Positions 18,006-26,397 of a stretch of DNA of 64,000 nucleotides are shown piece after piece. The stretch is from Paraburkholderia rhynchosiae. GTDB taxonomy: Bacteria; Pseudomonadota; Gammaproteobacteria; Burkholderiales; Burkholderiaceae. The stretch is from contig NZ_PNXY01000012.1 of the NCBI RefSeq assembly GCF_002879865.1, positions 124,001 through 188,000 on the forward strand, read 5' to 3'. Position 1 is the first letter of the stretch. Every line of letters starts with the position of its first letter. The notes under the pieces were generated by a model, which saw nothing but the letters and a program-made list of their open reading frames with translations, did not search any database and was not told the DNA's origin. The position numbers and the translations under genes are program-made.

Positions 18006-18028
18006 ATTAATCTCTGAATTAATTAATT
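18006..18028. promoter_or_regulatory. AT-rich dyad, probable TetR operator
   Basis: Two ATTAAT hexamers separated by six bases (18006-18023) overlap the palindrome AATTAATTAATT (18017-18028). It lies between the divergent TetR and MFS genes in otherwise GC-rich DNA, the expected place for an autoregulatory operator. Confidence 0.6.
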
Positions 18029-18044
18029 TCAAGACGCGCATGCC

Positions 18045-19604
18045 ATGCAACACTCGACCATCACGCAGCCCGACCACCTAATGAACGGCCACTCGCAGGC
18101 CGTTGCACCGCCAAACGAGGCGTCAAGCACTCAAGTTGCCGATCATCCGCCGATTCGCCTACTGTTCCCCGCGCTGCTGCTCGTCATGCTGCTCGCAGCG
18201 CTCGATCAGACCATCGTGTCGACCGCGTTGCCGACCATCGTCGGCGAACTGGGCGGACTCAACGATCTGTCGTGGGTCGTGACCGCTTACCTGCTCAGCT
18301 CGACCATCGTCGTGCCGCTCTACGGCAAGCTCGGCGACCTGTTCGGCCGCAAGATCGTGCTGCAAACGGCGATCGGTCTGTTCCTCGTGGGCTCCGCGCT
18401 GTGCGGCATCGCGCAGGACATGACACAGTTGATCGTGCTGCGCGCCTTGCAGGGACTCGGCGGCGGCGGCCTGCTTGTAGTGACGATGGCCGCCATCGCC
18501 GATGTAATCCCGCCCGCCGAGCGGGGCCGGTATCAAGGCGTGTTCGGCGGCGTGTTCGGTCTCGCGACCGTGATCGGTCCGCTGCTCGGCGGCTTTCTCG
18601 TCGAACATCTCACGTGGCGCTGGATTTTCTATATCAACCTGCCGCTCGGCATCATCTCGCTCCTCGTGATCGGCGCGGTTTTCAAGCCGCACGTACGCCA
18701 CGTGAAGCACACCATCGACTACATGGGCGCTGCGTTTCTTGCCGGCGCGCTCACCTGCATCATCCTGTTCACGAGCCAGGGCGGCACGATCCTGCCCTGG
18801 TCGTCGCCGCAATTGTGGTTCACGCTCGGTATGGGCCTCGTCTCGCTCTGGGGTTTCATCCACGAAGAACGCAGCGCCGCCGAGCCGATCATGCCGCTCG
18901 AACTTTTCAGGCAGCGAACATTTTTGCTGAGCAGTCTGATCGGCTTCATCGTCGGCGTCTCCATGTTCGGCTCTGTTACGTTTCTGCCGCTCTATCTGCA
19001 GGTGGTCAAAGGTTCGACGCCGACGCAAGCCGGCATGCAGATGCTGCCCATGATGGGCGGCCTCTTCACCATGTCGATGGTGACGGGCCGCGTAATCAGC
19101 AAGATTGGCCGTTATCGCATGTTCCCGATTGCGGGCACGTTGCTCGTGGCCATCGCGATGCTTCTGCTTGCACGTTTGCAGATCAGCACGCCGATTCATG
19201 TGATGTATCTCGACATGGGCATTCTGGGCTGCGGTCTCGGCATGGTGATGCAAGTGCTGATCCTCGCCGTACAGAACACTGTTGAATTCAAGCACATGGG
19301 CGTAGCGACGTCGGGCGCCACGCTGTTCCGGTCGATTGGCGGTTCGATCGGCGTGGCCGCGTTCGGCGCGGTGTTCTCGAACGGCCTCGCCGCGCGCCTC
19401 GAAAACCTGATGCCCCCGGACACCCAATTGCCGCATGCGCTCGGGCCCACGGCGATTCATCAGTTGCCCGGCGCATTGCGCGCCGATTATTTGCAGGCAT
19501 TCGCGGGTGCGTTGCACACGGTATATCTGTCGGCGGCTTGCGTGGTGCTCGCCGCGTTCGCATTGGCCTGGCTGCTCAAAGACCATCCGTTGCGTCAACA
19601 CTGA
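18045..19604 (+). CDS. DHA2-type MFS drug efflux transporter
   Basis: A 519-residue major facilitator of the 14-helix DHA2 (EmrB/QacA-like) type. It shows the motif LDQTIVSTALPTIVGEL after helix 1, motif A (GKLGDLFGRK) and motif C-like GGLLGG-type Gly/Pro pattern (VIGPLLGGFL) in helix 5, marking proton antiporters. It sits in the inner membrane and probably exports toxic compounds. No membrane-fusion or outer-membrane partner is adjacent, so it may work alone. Expression is likely controlled by the divergent TetR gene. Confidence 0.92.
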   Translation: MQHSTITQPDHLMNGHSQAVAPPNEASSTQVADHPPIRLLFPALLLVMLLAALDQTIVSTALPTIVGELGGLNDLSWVVTAYLLSSTIVVPLYGKLGDLFGRKIVLQTAIGLFLVGSALCGIAQDMTQLIVLRALQGLGGGGLLVVTMAAIADVIPPAERGRYQGVFGGVFGLATVIGPLLGGFLVEHLTWRWIFYINLPLGIISLLVIGAVFKPHVRHVKHTIDYMGAAFLAGALTCIILFTSQGGTILPWSSPQLWFTLGMGLVSLWGFIHEERSAAEPIMPLELFRQRTFLLSSLIGFIVGVSMFGSVTFLPLYLQVVKGSTPTQAGMQMLPMMGGLFTMSMVTGRVISKIGRYRMFPIAGTLLVAIAMLLLARLQISTPIHVMYLDMGILGCGLGMVMQVLILAVQNTVEFKHMGVATSGATLFRSIGGSIGVAAFGAVFSNGLAARLENLMPPDTQLPHALGPTAIHQLPGALRADYLQAFAGALHTVYLSAACVVLAAFALAWLLKDHPLRQH

Positions 19605-19954
19605 CGCTGTTGCACCTATTTGGGCACGTGTGAAAACACTGATTGCACGCGCCTGAAGTTCCGCCTTCAGCGGCGCGCCATAACATAAAAAATACGACGC
19701 CCGTTCGTCTTCCTGACATGCGCGATCATTCGTCCTACCTGGTAATGTGCGGTAGCGCACACAACATAGGGTCGATCGTCCATTGACGCGCACGCCGAAA
19801 CGCCACATATTGAAACCCGCGGCACGGCAAGCTTGACTTGCGTGTCCGGACTCTCTGGCGCATGTAGATCGTGGTTTCCGCGGCCCCCCACACCGCCTCA
19901 AACGCGATCGGGAGCATGCCTTACGGCATTGTTTTCCACAGGTGGAGCCATAGC
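19605..19954. other. Intergenic stretch with weak hairpin
   Basis: About 350 bases after the MFS gene. A short inverted repeat, CTGAAG/CTTCAG (19653-19658 and 19665-19670), extended by GC-rich flanks could be a terminator, but there is no T run. No gene recognised. A good ribosome site (GGTGGAG, near 19941) introduces the next gene. Confidence 0.5.
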
Positions 19955-20995
19955 ATGTCCACTCAGACTTTAGCCGGCCATCATTTTCCGACGCCCTGCA
20001 AACGATGTGGCGGTGCCCTGTACCGGCAAGTCGATTGTTGCCCGTATTGCGGCGCGGTTCATCCGCTCGACACGGACCCGCCTGTCCATAGCACGTTGCA
20101 CGCTACCCGGGTGAGCCCGATGAACATGTCGACGCTGCACGACAGCTTCGGGCCGCCAGCGATCAATGAGCCCGACTTCCCCGGCGGCGCACTGCATGCC
20201 GGTGTAAATCTCGCTCCCGCCACCGCGCTTCATGCGTCGTCGTCGTTGCTCTCGCACGATACGCCGATGGTCCCGCTCCCCGAGCCCGTCGAGTTCGCAT
20301 ATCGCAGCAGACTGCGCATACGCAACGCGCTCCTCACGATCGCGGCCGTTGTCGCCACCGGGCTGGCCTATGTCGGCTATGCACTATTTAGCGACAGTCG
20401 CGAATCGCGTTACGGCAGCAGCGAGCAAGCCGCGGAAACGACTCACGACGCGAGAACGACAACCGGCACCATCGCGCGATACACGCCGGACCCGGCGACT
20501 GACTCGCGCGCCATCGCCACGCCGGGCAAAGCCGTTATGGCAGCCAATGCACCGAACGTCATCCAGATGACGTCGACAGCGCCGCCGATCGCCGCGGCTT
20601 CGGCTAAACCTGCGGCACCGCAATTCCGTAGCGCAGCGCAAGCGTTGCAGTCGGCGCGTGTCGCATTCAACGCCAACGATCTCAGCGCGGCGCAAGCCGC
20701 CCTCGGCGCAGCGCTGTCGCTGCAACCGGATAGCAGCGATGCGCAGAGCCTCGCCTCCGAATTGAAGCCGTTGACCGCGCGCCGCGATGCCGCGTTGCTC
20801 GCGGCGCAAATGTGTGCGGGGCAGCAGTCATGGCCTTGCGCGCGTGAGCATGCGAACGAGGCCCTCGCGATCGACACCGGTAACGACGCCGCGAAGACCA
20901 TTCTGGAACGTGTGATTCGCGAAACCGGCTGGGCGCCGCTCACTTCACCGCCCGTGACCGGCGCTCAGGCCCATCGACAGGTCGCCAATCAATAG
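19955..20995 (+). CDS. Zinc-ribbon, single-pass membrane protein with TPR-like C-terminus
   Basis: 346 residues. The N-terminus has a zinc ribbon (CKRC at 15-18 and CPYC at 29-32). A low-complexity linker leads to one membrane helix (about 118-140: NALLTIAAVVATGLAYVGYAL). A Thr/Ala/Pro-rich segment follows, then a helical region with TPR-like repeats (RVAFNANDLSAAQAALGAAL, REHANEALAID). By the positive-inside rule the ribbon would be cytoplasmic and the TPR part periplasmic. The start at 19955 places the ribbon at the N-terminus and has a ribosome site. It is followed within 60 bases by a TAXI periplasmic protein, so the two are probably co-expressed. Function unknown. Confidence 0.7.
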   Translation: MSTQTLAGHHFPTPCKRCGGALYRQVDCCPYCGAVHPLDTDPPVHSTLHATRVSPMNMSTLHDSFGPPAINEPDFPGGALHAGVNLAPATALHASSSLLSHDTPMVPLPEPVEFAYRSRLRIRNALLTIAAVVATGLAYVGYALFSDSRESRYGSSEQAAETTHDARTTTGTIARYTPDPATDSRAIATPGKAVMAANAPNVIQMTSTAPPIAAASAKPAAPQFRSAAQALQSARVAFNANDLSAAQAALGAALSLQPDSSDAQSLASELKPLTARRDAALLAAQMCAGQQSWPCAREHANEALAIDTGNDAAKTILERVIRETGWAPLTSPPVTGAQAHRQVANQ

Positions 20996-21052
20996 CCTGG
21001 ATACCGAATCGAATGGACAGAGCTGCACCAACCTGATCGATAGGTGAAGACC

Positions 21053-22126
21053 ATGCTAAAGCAACTTATGACGGGATGGCTGGGACTGGCGCTGACGGTC
21101 ATGTCTTCGCTGGCCAGTGCGGAACCGGCGCACTACAAGATCGTCACCGGCCCGGAACGGGGCACGTACATCCAGATCGGCCAGGACCTGTCGAAATGGG
21201 TCGCACAGCCGGCGGGCATCGATCTCGCCGTGGTGGCGTCCAAAGGCTCCGCCGAGAACGTACAGCGTATGCGCTTCGAGCCGGGCGTGAAGCTCGCGCT
21301 GGTGCAGTCCGACGTATACCAGGCGTACATCGATATGGCTAACTCGGGCAATCCTGACGCGGGCACCGCGATCCGCCCGCTGCGCCTCATCATGCCGCTC
21401 TACGACGAAGAAATTAACGTCGTTGTGCGCGCGGATTCGCCGCTGAAAACCCTGGGCGATATCAAGGACAAGACCATCAGCGTCGGTCTGCTGGGCAGCG
21501 GCACCGCGCAATCGGCCACAACGTTGTACCGTCTGATGTTCGGTCAGGCGATTCCCGAACAGAACGTGCAGCATCTCAGCAATGAGGACGCGCTCGCCGC
21601 ATTGATCGTGAAGAAGGTGGACGTCGCGATTATCGTGGTCGGCCAGCCGGCCAAACTCTTCAACGACATGAATCCGGAGTTGCTGCAAGAGATCCGCCTG
21701 CTGAAAGCCGATCCCGCCGCGCCTGAAACGGTGCGCGCGAAGCAGACATATTTCCCGGCGACGATCCGCGCAACCAGCTATCCGAACTGGCTGAAAGAAG
21801 ATGTCCCGACATTGACGGTCAAGGCTTTCCTCGTCACCTACGACTACGGTCTACGCGATACCGTCGGCAATCTGAATCACTTTGCCGACTCGCTCTGCGC
21901 CAACTTCGACAATCTGCAGGAACATGGGCATCCCAAGTGGAAGCAGGTCAAACTGGAGTTACCCAACCTCGTGCGCGGCTGGAAATATTACCCTCCCGTC
22001 GAGAAGCATTTGCGTGCCTGTCTCGCGAACCGAAGCGCGGGCATCAACGCGGCGGCGGCTCAGGCCGTGCAGAAGCCACGCAGTAATTGCACGGAACAGG
22101 AACGCCTGCTTCTGCTTTGCAAGTGA
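21053..22126 (+). CDS. TAXI-family solute-binding protein, orphan
   Basis: A 357-residue periplasmic protein of the TRAP-associated extracytoplasmic immunogenic (TAXI) type. Signal peptide 1-24 (ending ASA|E), then the TAXI opening YKIVTGPERGTYIQIGQDLSKWV and the domain patterns VASKGSAENVQ and ALVQSD. The start ATG at 21053 has AGGTGA five bases ahead; an in-frame GTG at 21044 is less likely. No TRAP permease (DctQM fusion) is nearby, so this is an orphan binding protein. It probably forms a unit with the zinc-ribbon protein upstream, perhaps in sensing rather than transport. Confidence 0.88.
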   Translation: MLKQLMTGWLGLALTVMSSLASAEPAHYKIVTGPERGTYIQIGQDLSKWVAQPAGIDLAVVASKGSAENVQRMRFEPGVKLALVQSDVYQAYIDMANSGNPDAGTAIRPLRLIMPLYDEEINVVVRADSPLKTLGDIKDKTISVGLLGSGTAQSATTLYRLMFGQAIPEQNVQHLSNEDALAALIVKKVDVAIIVVGQPAKLFNDMNPELLQEIRLLKADPAAPETVRAKQTYFPATIRATSYPNWLKEDVPTLTVKAFLVTYDYGLRDTVGNLNHFADSLCANFDNLQEHGHPKWKQVKLELPNLVRGWKYYPPVEKHLRACLANRSAGINAAAAQAVQKPRSNCTEQERLLLLCK

Positions 22127-22163
22127 GTTCGCGCGGGCGCCACGCTCGCGGACAAGCCGACCG

Positions 22164-23600
22164 TCATGCGCGCTCGCTCACGACCGCCGCGTTTTCCATC
22201 GCCCGCTGCAAGGCCTCGTAGACCTTCGGGCGGTTGCATTGCGACACGTTGAACCGTAAGTAGCCCGTCGCGGATTGCGACACGCTGAACACATTGCCTG
22301 GCGCGAACACGACGTTCGCGCCCAACGCATGGCGCGCGATGTCGGCAGCGTCGAGCGAATCGGGCAGACGCGCCCACACGAACATGCCGGCACGCGGCCG
22401 CGTCCACACGTCGAGGCCCGCATAGCCGAGGCGCCTCATGGTCTCGCCCATCGCATCCGCGAGCTTCGCGCGCATTGATTCCAGATGACGCCGGTATGTG
22501 CCGTCCACCAGCAGGCGATGCACGACGCTTGCCGTGAGTTGCCCGTTGCCGAACGACGTGGCGAGCTTCAGGTCGATCAGCGGCTCGATCCATTCCGCGC
22601 GCGCGGCGATATAGCCGCACCGCGCCGCCGCGGAGAGCGTTTTCGAAAAACTGCCGATGGACACCACGCGCGAGAGCCCGTCGAACGCCGCAAGACGCGG
22701 CGCGGCTTCATCTTCGAAGTCGGCGAAGATATCGTCTTCCACGACGATCAGACCGTGTTCGCCCGCGAGTTTCAGCAACCGATGCGCGACCGCGGGCGCG
22801 AGCGTCGCGCCGGTCGGGTTATGAATCGCGGAATTGGTCACATAAAGCCGCGGACGATGCTCGATCAGCGCCCGTTCGAAGACCACCAGGTCGGGACCGG
22901 ACGGCGTATAAGGCACCCCGACGATGCGCGCGCGGTGGGCCCGCAGCAACGCCTGAAAGTTGAAATAGCACGGGTCGTCGATCAGCACGGTATCGCCCGG
23001 TTCGAGCAGAAAGCGGCACACGAGGTCGAGCGCGTGCGTGCCGCCGTCGGTCAGGACGATCTGTTCCGGCGGCGCTTCAACACCATGCTGCGCGAGCCGC
23101 CACGCGAGTTGCTGACGCAACGCGGGCAGCCCGTACGGATTCGAGTATTCGGCGAGCGACGACTGCGGATCGCGCGCAACCGCCCGCAACGCGCGGCGCA
23201 CGCCGTCCTCGGGCAGCCACGACGCGGGCATCCAGCCGCAACCCGGCTTCAGCACTTTCGAGCCGGCCTGAAGCGACTGGCGCGTGAGCCATAGCGGATC
23301 CACCTCCCGATCCAGACGCGGCCCAAGGTCGGCGAGCGCGAGCGGCGGCGCATGACCCGACACGAAAAATCCCGAGCCGCGCCGCGCGACGATCACGCCT
23401 TGCGCAACCAGCCGGTCATACGCCTCGACCACCGTCGACTTCGAGACGCCGAGCGCTTCGGTCATGACGCGAATCGACGGCACGCGAGCGCCCGGCATCA
23501 GCGAGCGGCTGGCAATGCGCTCGCGCAGATTGCCCATGACCGTACCGACACGCGTGCCTTGCGTCCTTTCAATCGCCTGCTTCGGTTCACTTTCGCCCAT
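22164..23600 (-). CDS. MocR-type regulator (GntR HTH + aminotransferase-like domain)
   Basis: 478 residues: an N-terminal GntR winged helix (about 15-85: LRERIASRSLMPGARVPSIR, SKSTVVEAYDRL) joined to a class I aminotransferase fold (100-470) with the PLP lysine in SIGSFSKTLSAAARCGY. MocR proteins use PLP as effector sensor. The divergent EamA permease gene is the natural target. Three direct hexamer repeats in the shared intergenic region are candidate binding sites. It is convergent with the TAXI gene, 37 bases away. Confidence 0.93.
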   Translation of the reverse strand: MGESEPKQAIERTQGTRVGTVMGNLRERIASRSLMPGARVPSIRVMTEALGVSKSTVVEAYDRLVAQGVIVARRGSGFFVSGHAPPLALADLGPRLDREVDPLWLTRQSLQAGSKVLKPGCGWMPASWLPEDGVRRALRAVARDPQSSLAEYSNPYGLPALRQQLAWRLAQHGVEAPPEQIVLTDGGTHALDLVCRFLLEPGDTVLIDDPCYFNFQALLRAHRARIVGVPYTPSGPDLVVFERALIEHRPRLYVTNSAIHNPTGATLAPAVAHRLLKLAGEHGLIVVEDDIFADFEDEAAPRLAAFDGLSRVVSIGSFSKTLSAAARCGYIAARAEWIEPLIDLKLATSFGNGQLTASVVHRLLVDGTYRRHLESMRAKLADAMGETMRRLGYAGLDVWTRPRAGMFVWARLPDSLDAADIARHALGANVVFAPGNVFSVSQSATGYLRFNVSQCNRPKVYEALQRAMENAAVVSERA

Positions 23601-23602
23601 CT

Positions 23603-23643
23603 GTACTGCTCCTTCGTCGGTACAGTTTGCATGAATTGTACTG
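23603..23643. promoter_or_regulatory. Triple direct repeat, probable MocR operator
   Basis: GTACTG (23603-23608), GTACAG (23620-23625) and GTACTG (23638-23643) recur at 17-18 base steps just upstream of the MocR gene. The last two also form an inverted pair GTACA/TGTAC. MocR regulators are known to bind direct repeats spaced along one DNA face. Confidence 0.6.
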
Positions 23644-23715
23644 ATCCGTAGCTTAACGTTTCTACGACGGAAGCGGATGCTGTAGGCTTCATTTCAATGC
23701 GTATGGACCCCTCCG

Positions 23716-24603
23716 ATGGACAAGACAACGAACGGCTGGTTAAGCGGACTCATAGGCGTGTTGATTTTTAGCGGCTCGCTGCCCGCCACCCGCATCGCCG
23801 TGCAAGGGCTCGATCCCGTGTTCCTGACGGTCGCGCGCGCGACCATCGCGGGCACGCTGGGTCTGTTGCTATTGCTCGTGTTTCGCGAGGCACGTCCGGC
23901 GCGGCGCGATCTCGTTCCCCTCGTGGTGGTCGCGCTCGGCGTGGTGGTCGGCTTTCCGCTATTGACGGCGCTCGCGCTGCGCCACGTGAGTTCGGCGCAT
24001 GCGATCGTGTTCGTCGGTTTGCTGCCGCTTGTCACTGCGATTTTCGGCGTACTGCGCGGCGGCGAGCGTCCGCAGCCGGCGTTCTGGCTCTTCTCGGCGC
24101 TCGGCAGCGGCGCGGTGGTCGCGTTTGCGATGCGCCACGGCCTTGACGCGTCTCCGGTGGGCGACGCGCTGATGCTCGCCGCGATCGTCGCTTGCGGGCT
24201 GGGTTATGCGGAGGGCGCGCGGCTTTCGCGGCACCTCGGCGGCTGGCAGGTCATTTCGTGGGCGCTGGTGCTGTCGCTGCCGGTCATGCTTCCGCTCGCC
24301 CTGTGGACCCGGCCCGCGTCTTTCGAAGGCATCAGCCCCGCGGCGCTGTGGGGCCTCGCCTATGTGTCGCTGTTCAGCATGCTGATCGGCTTTGTGTTCT
24401 GGTATCGCGGCCTCGCGCTCGGAGGCATCGCGGGAGTTGGGCAACTGCAATTGCTACAGCCGTTTTTCGGACTACTGCTCGCCGGATGGCTGCTGCATGA
24501 ACAGGTGCCGCCTTCAATGATCGCCGTCACGGTCGCCGTGGTGGCCTGCGTGGCGGGCGCGCGGCGTTTTTCGAAAAACACGCCGGTGCGGCGCGCGGCC
24601 TGA
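23716..24603 (+). CDS. EamA/DMT-family exporter
   Basis: A 295-residue, ten-helix permease of the drug/metabolite transporter (EamA) family; two homologous halves of five helices are visible (GLIGVLIFSGSLPATRIAVQ at the start, LWGLAYVSLFSMLIGFVFWYR in the second half). Members export amino acids, metabolites or drugs. Divergence from a MocR gene suggests the substrate relates to an amino compound sensed through PLP. No strong ribosome site precedes the ATG. The 115 bases after it contain a minus-strand hydrophobic reading frame that I did not accept as a gene. Confidence 0.88.
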   Translation: MDKTTNGWLSGLIGVLIFSGSLPATRIAVQGLDPVFLTVARATIAGTLGLLLLLVFREARPARRDLVPLVVVALGVVVGFPLLTALALRHVSSAHAIVFVGLLPLVTAIFGVLRGGERPQPAFWLFSALGSGAVVAFAMRHGLDASPVGDALMLAAIVACGLGYAEGARLSRHLGGWQVISWALVLSLPVMLPLALWTRPASFEGISPAALWGLAYVSLFSMLIGFVFWYRGLALGGIAGVGQLQLLQPFFGLLLAGWLLHEQVPPSMIAVTVAVVACVAGARRFSKNTPVRRAA

Positions 24604-24718
24604 ACGCCGCCCACTTCACGCAACGATTTTTGACCGGCTTCAAATTCTCGCGCGCGGCGGGCATAGTAAAACGTATCCAGGAACCAGTAGGCCACCACGG
24701 TCCACACCACGACTACGT

Positions 24719-25318
24719 ATGAGCACAACCCGCCCCGCATCCGTCACGTCTGGCACAACCGCTGAAACCGCCGCGTCGCCCGGCAATGCCCCGCTGATTC
24801 GCGACGCGACCGAAGCAGACCTGCCGGCCATCCAGGCCATCTACGCGCACCATGTGCTGACCGGCGTCGCGTCGTTTGAAGAAGACCCGCCTTCCGTCGA
24901 CGATCTGCGCATGCGGCTCGCATCGGTGCGCGGTCATGGCCTGCCCTACATGGTCGCCGAGATCGACGGCGAAATCGCGGGCTATTGCTACGCGACGCCG
25001 TACCGCCCGCGAGCCGCGTACCGCAACACCATCGAAGATTCGATCTATGTGAACGACGCCTATCGCGGCCGGGGCCTCGGCCGCATATTGCTGCAGGCGT
25101 TGATCGAACGATGCGAAACGGGGCCGTGGCGCCAGATGATCGCGGTCATCGCGGACGGTGGCAGTGGTGGATCACTGTCGCTGCACAAGCAGTTGGGTTT
25201 CGAATTGACCGGCACCTTGAAGGCGGTCGGTTTCAAACACGGCCGATGGCTCGACACCACGTTGATGCAACGGACTTTGGGCGTAGGCGATACGACGCCG
25301 CCGGATCTCGGCTCCTAA
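24719..25318 (+). CDS. GNAT-family N-acetyltransferase (phosphinothricin/methionine-sulfone type)
   Basis: 199 residues with a GNAT fold: β1 IRDATEADLPAIQAIYAHHV, β4 YMVAEIDGEIAGYCYA, the acetyl-CoA pyrophosphate loop YRGRGLGRILLQALIE and GGSGGSLSLHKQLGFELTG. The pattern resembles bar/pat/MddA-type enzymes that acetylate small amino-acid analogues such as phosphinothricin or methionine sulfoximine. The N-terminal 25 residues are a variable Thr/Ala-rich extension. It follows the EamA gene on the same strand and may be part of the same detoxification theme. Confidence 0.9.
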   Translation: MSTTRPASVTSGTTAETAASPGNAPLIRDATEADLPAIQAIYAHHVLTGVASFEEDPPSVDDLRMRLASVRGHGLPYMVAEIDGEIAGYCYATPYRPRAAYRNTIEDSIYVNDAYRGRGLGRILLQALIERCETGPWRQMIAVIADGGSGGSLSLHKQLGFELTGTLKAVGFKHGRWLDTTLMQRTLGVGDTTPPDLGS

Positions 25319-25376
25319 AAGCACACGGCAGGCGCCATGCTGGTCCGCCCGAAGGTAGCACGTTAAAATCCCGCGC

Positions 25377-26228
25377 ATGCCCAACATGCCGCCTTCCGCT
25401 CCGCCCTCGCCCGCTGACTCCGATATGCCGGCAAGCGCCGCGTCGCGCAACGAATACACCGTCGACGAACTGGCGCGCGTGAGCGACACCACCGTGCGCA
25501 ACGTGCGCGCGTATCAGGACCGCGGCCTTCTCGCGCCGCCTGAAAAGCGCGGCCGCGTCGGCGTGTACGACGACACGCACGTGTCGCGTCTAAAGCTGAT
25601 CAATCATCTGCTCTCGCGCGGCTACACGCTCGCCAACATCCAGGATCTGATCATGGCCGTCGACGAAGGCCACGATCTGCGCTCGATCCTCGGACTCGAA
25701 ACCGCGATTGGCGGCCGCTGGTCGCGAGAGCGTCCAAAGAAGTACTCGCTGATCGAGCTGCTGCAGATGTTCGGCGATAAAGCCTCGCCGGGCGCGCTCG
25801 CGAAAGCGGTCGATCTCGGCCTGCTTGAACGCGACGGCCTGTCGTTTGTGTCGGGCAGTCCCACTGCTCTCGCCGCCGGCGCGACGCTCGCGAAGGAGGG
25901 CATTCCGCTTGCCGATCTGCTCGACGCCGTCGGCATCGCGCGGCCGCATTTCAGCGCGGTCGCCAAGGCTCTGGTCGATCTCGTGGTCCATCAACTGGAT
26001 CGCTACGACCCGGACGCGCTGCCGCCACCCGCCGACGTGCCCGCTCTCGTCGACGCCATCTGGCGCGTGCGGCCACTGGCCATGGTGCTCGTGGAAAGCG
26101 AGATGAACCGCGCGCTGGAAGAAGCATCCGGCGATTATCTCGGCGACCGCGTCGCGGCAATCATGGAAAAGAAGCTGGGCCACGCGGCGCAAAGCGACGC
26201 CGGCAAGAACAAGCGGCCGAAGAAGTAG
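25377..26228 (+). CDS. MerR-family transcriptional regulator
   Basis: 283 residues. The MerR winged helix is at about 22-95 (YTVDELARVSDTTVRNVRAYQDRGLLAPPEKRGRVGVYDDTH is the HTH and wing), followed by a long effector domain with helices and no Cys-rich metal site, so it senses something other than metal. The tail is Lys-rich. The gene precedes the Baeyer-Villiger monooxygenase operon by 170 bases in the same direction and may regulate it. Confidence 0.9.
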   Translation: MPNMPPSAPPSPADSDMPASAASRNEYTVDELARVSDTTVRNVRAYQDRGLLAPPEKRGRVGVYDDTHVSRLKLINHLLSRGYTLANIQDLIMAVDEGHDLRSILGLETAIGGRWSRERPKKYSLIELLQMFGDKASPGALAKAVDLGLLERDGLSFVSGSPTALAAGATLAKEGIPLADLLDAVGIARPHFSAVAKALVDLVVHQLDRYDPDALPPPADVPALVDAIWRVRPLAMVLVESEMNRALEEASGDYLGDRVAAIMEKKLGHAAQSDAGKNKRPKK

Positions 26229-26347
26229 CCCTATGTCCTGCGCGCCTGTCGGCGCAGCGTTGACGATCGCATCAGCCCAGGTACCGCCCGCACCCTAGAG
26301 TTTCGCGTCTAAACGGCCTCTTGCGTCATCCGTTTCCCGCCACTATC

Positions 26348-26367
26348 GTTACATCAATCAATGTAAC
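26348..26367. promoter_or_regulatory. 20-bp perfect dyad upstream of monooxygenase operon
   Basis: GTTACAT and ATGTAAC form a perfect inverted repeat around a six-base spacer, about 30 bases before the monooxygenase ATG. This looks like an operator (GTTACA...TGTAAC sites are common for TetR-type regulators of lipid or ketone metabolism). No TetR gene is adjacent; the upstream MerR is the only local candidate. Confidence 0.65.
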
Positions 26368-26397
26368 AGTTAAGAGCGTAAAAAGGAGTCGGCCCGG

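Noticed and set aside
18159..19901. A 580-codon open frame antisense to the MFS efflux gene
   Set aside because: Arg/His/Gln-rich translation with no motif, wholly explained as a shadow of the well-supported MFS gene in GC-rich DNA.
24360..24740. A minus-strand frame with a hydrophobic start (YVVVVWTVVAYWFL...) in the gap before the GNAT gene
   Set aside because: It could encode a small membrane protein, but most of it lies antisense to the EamA gene and no ribosome site is clear. I leave it as a possibility only.
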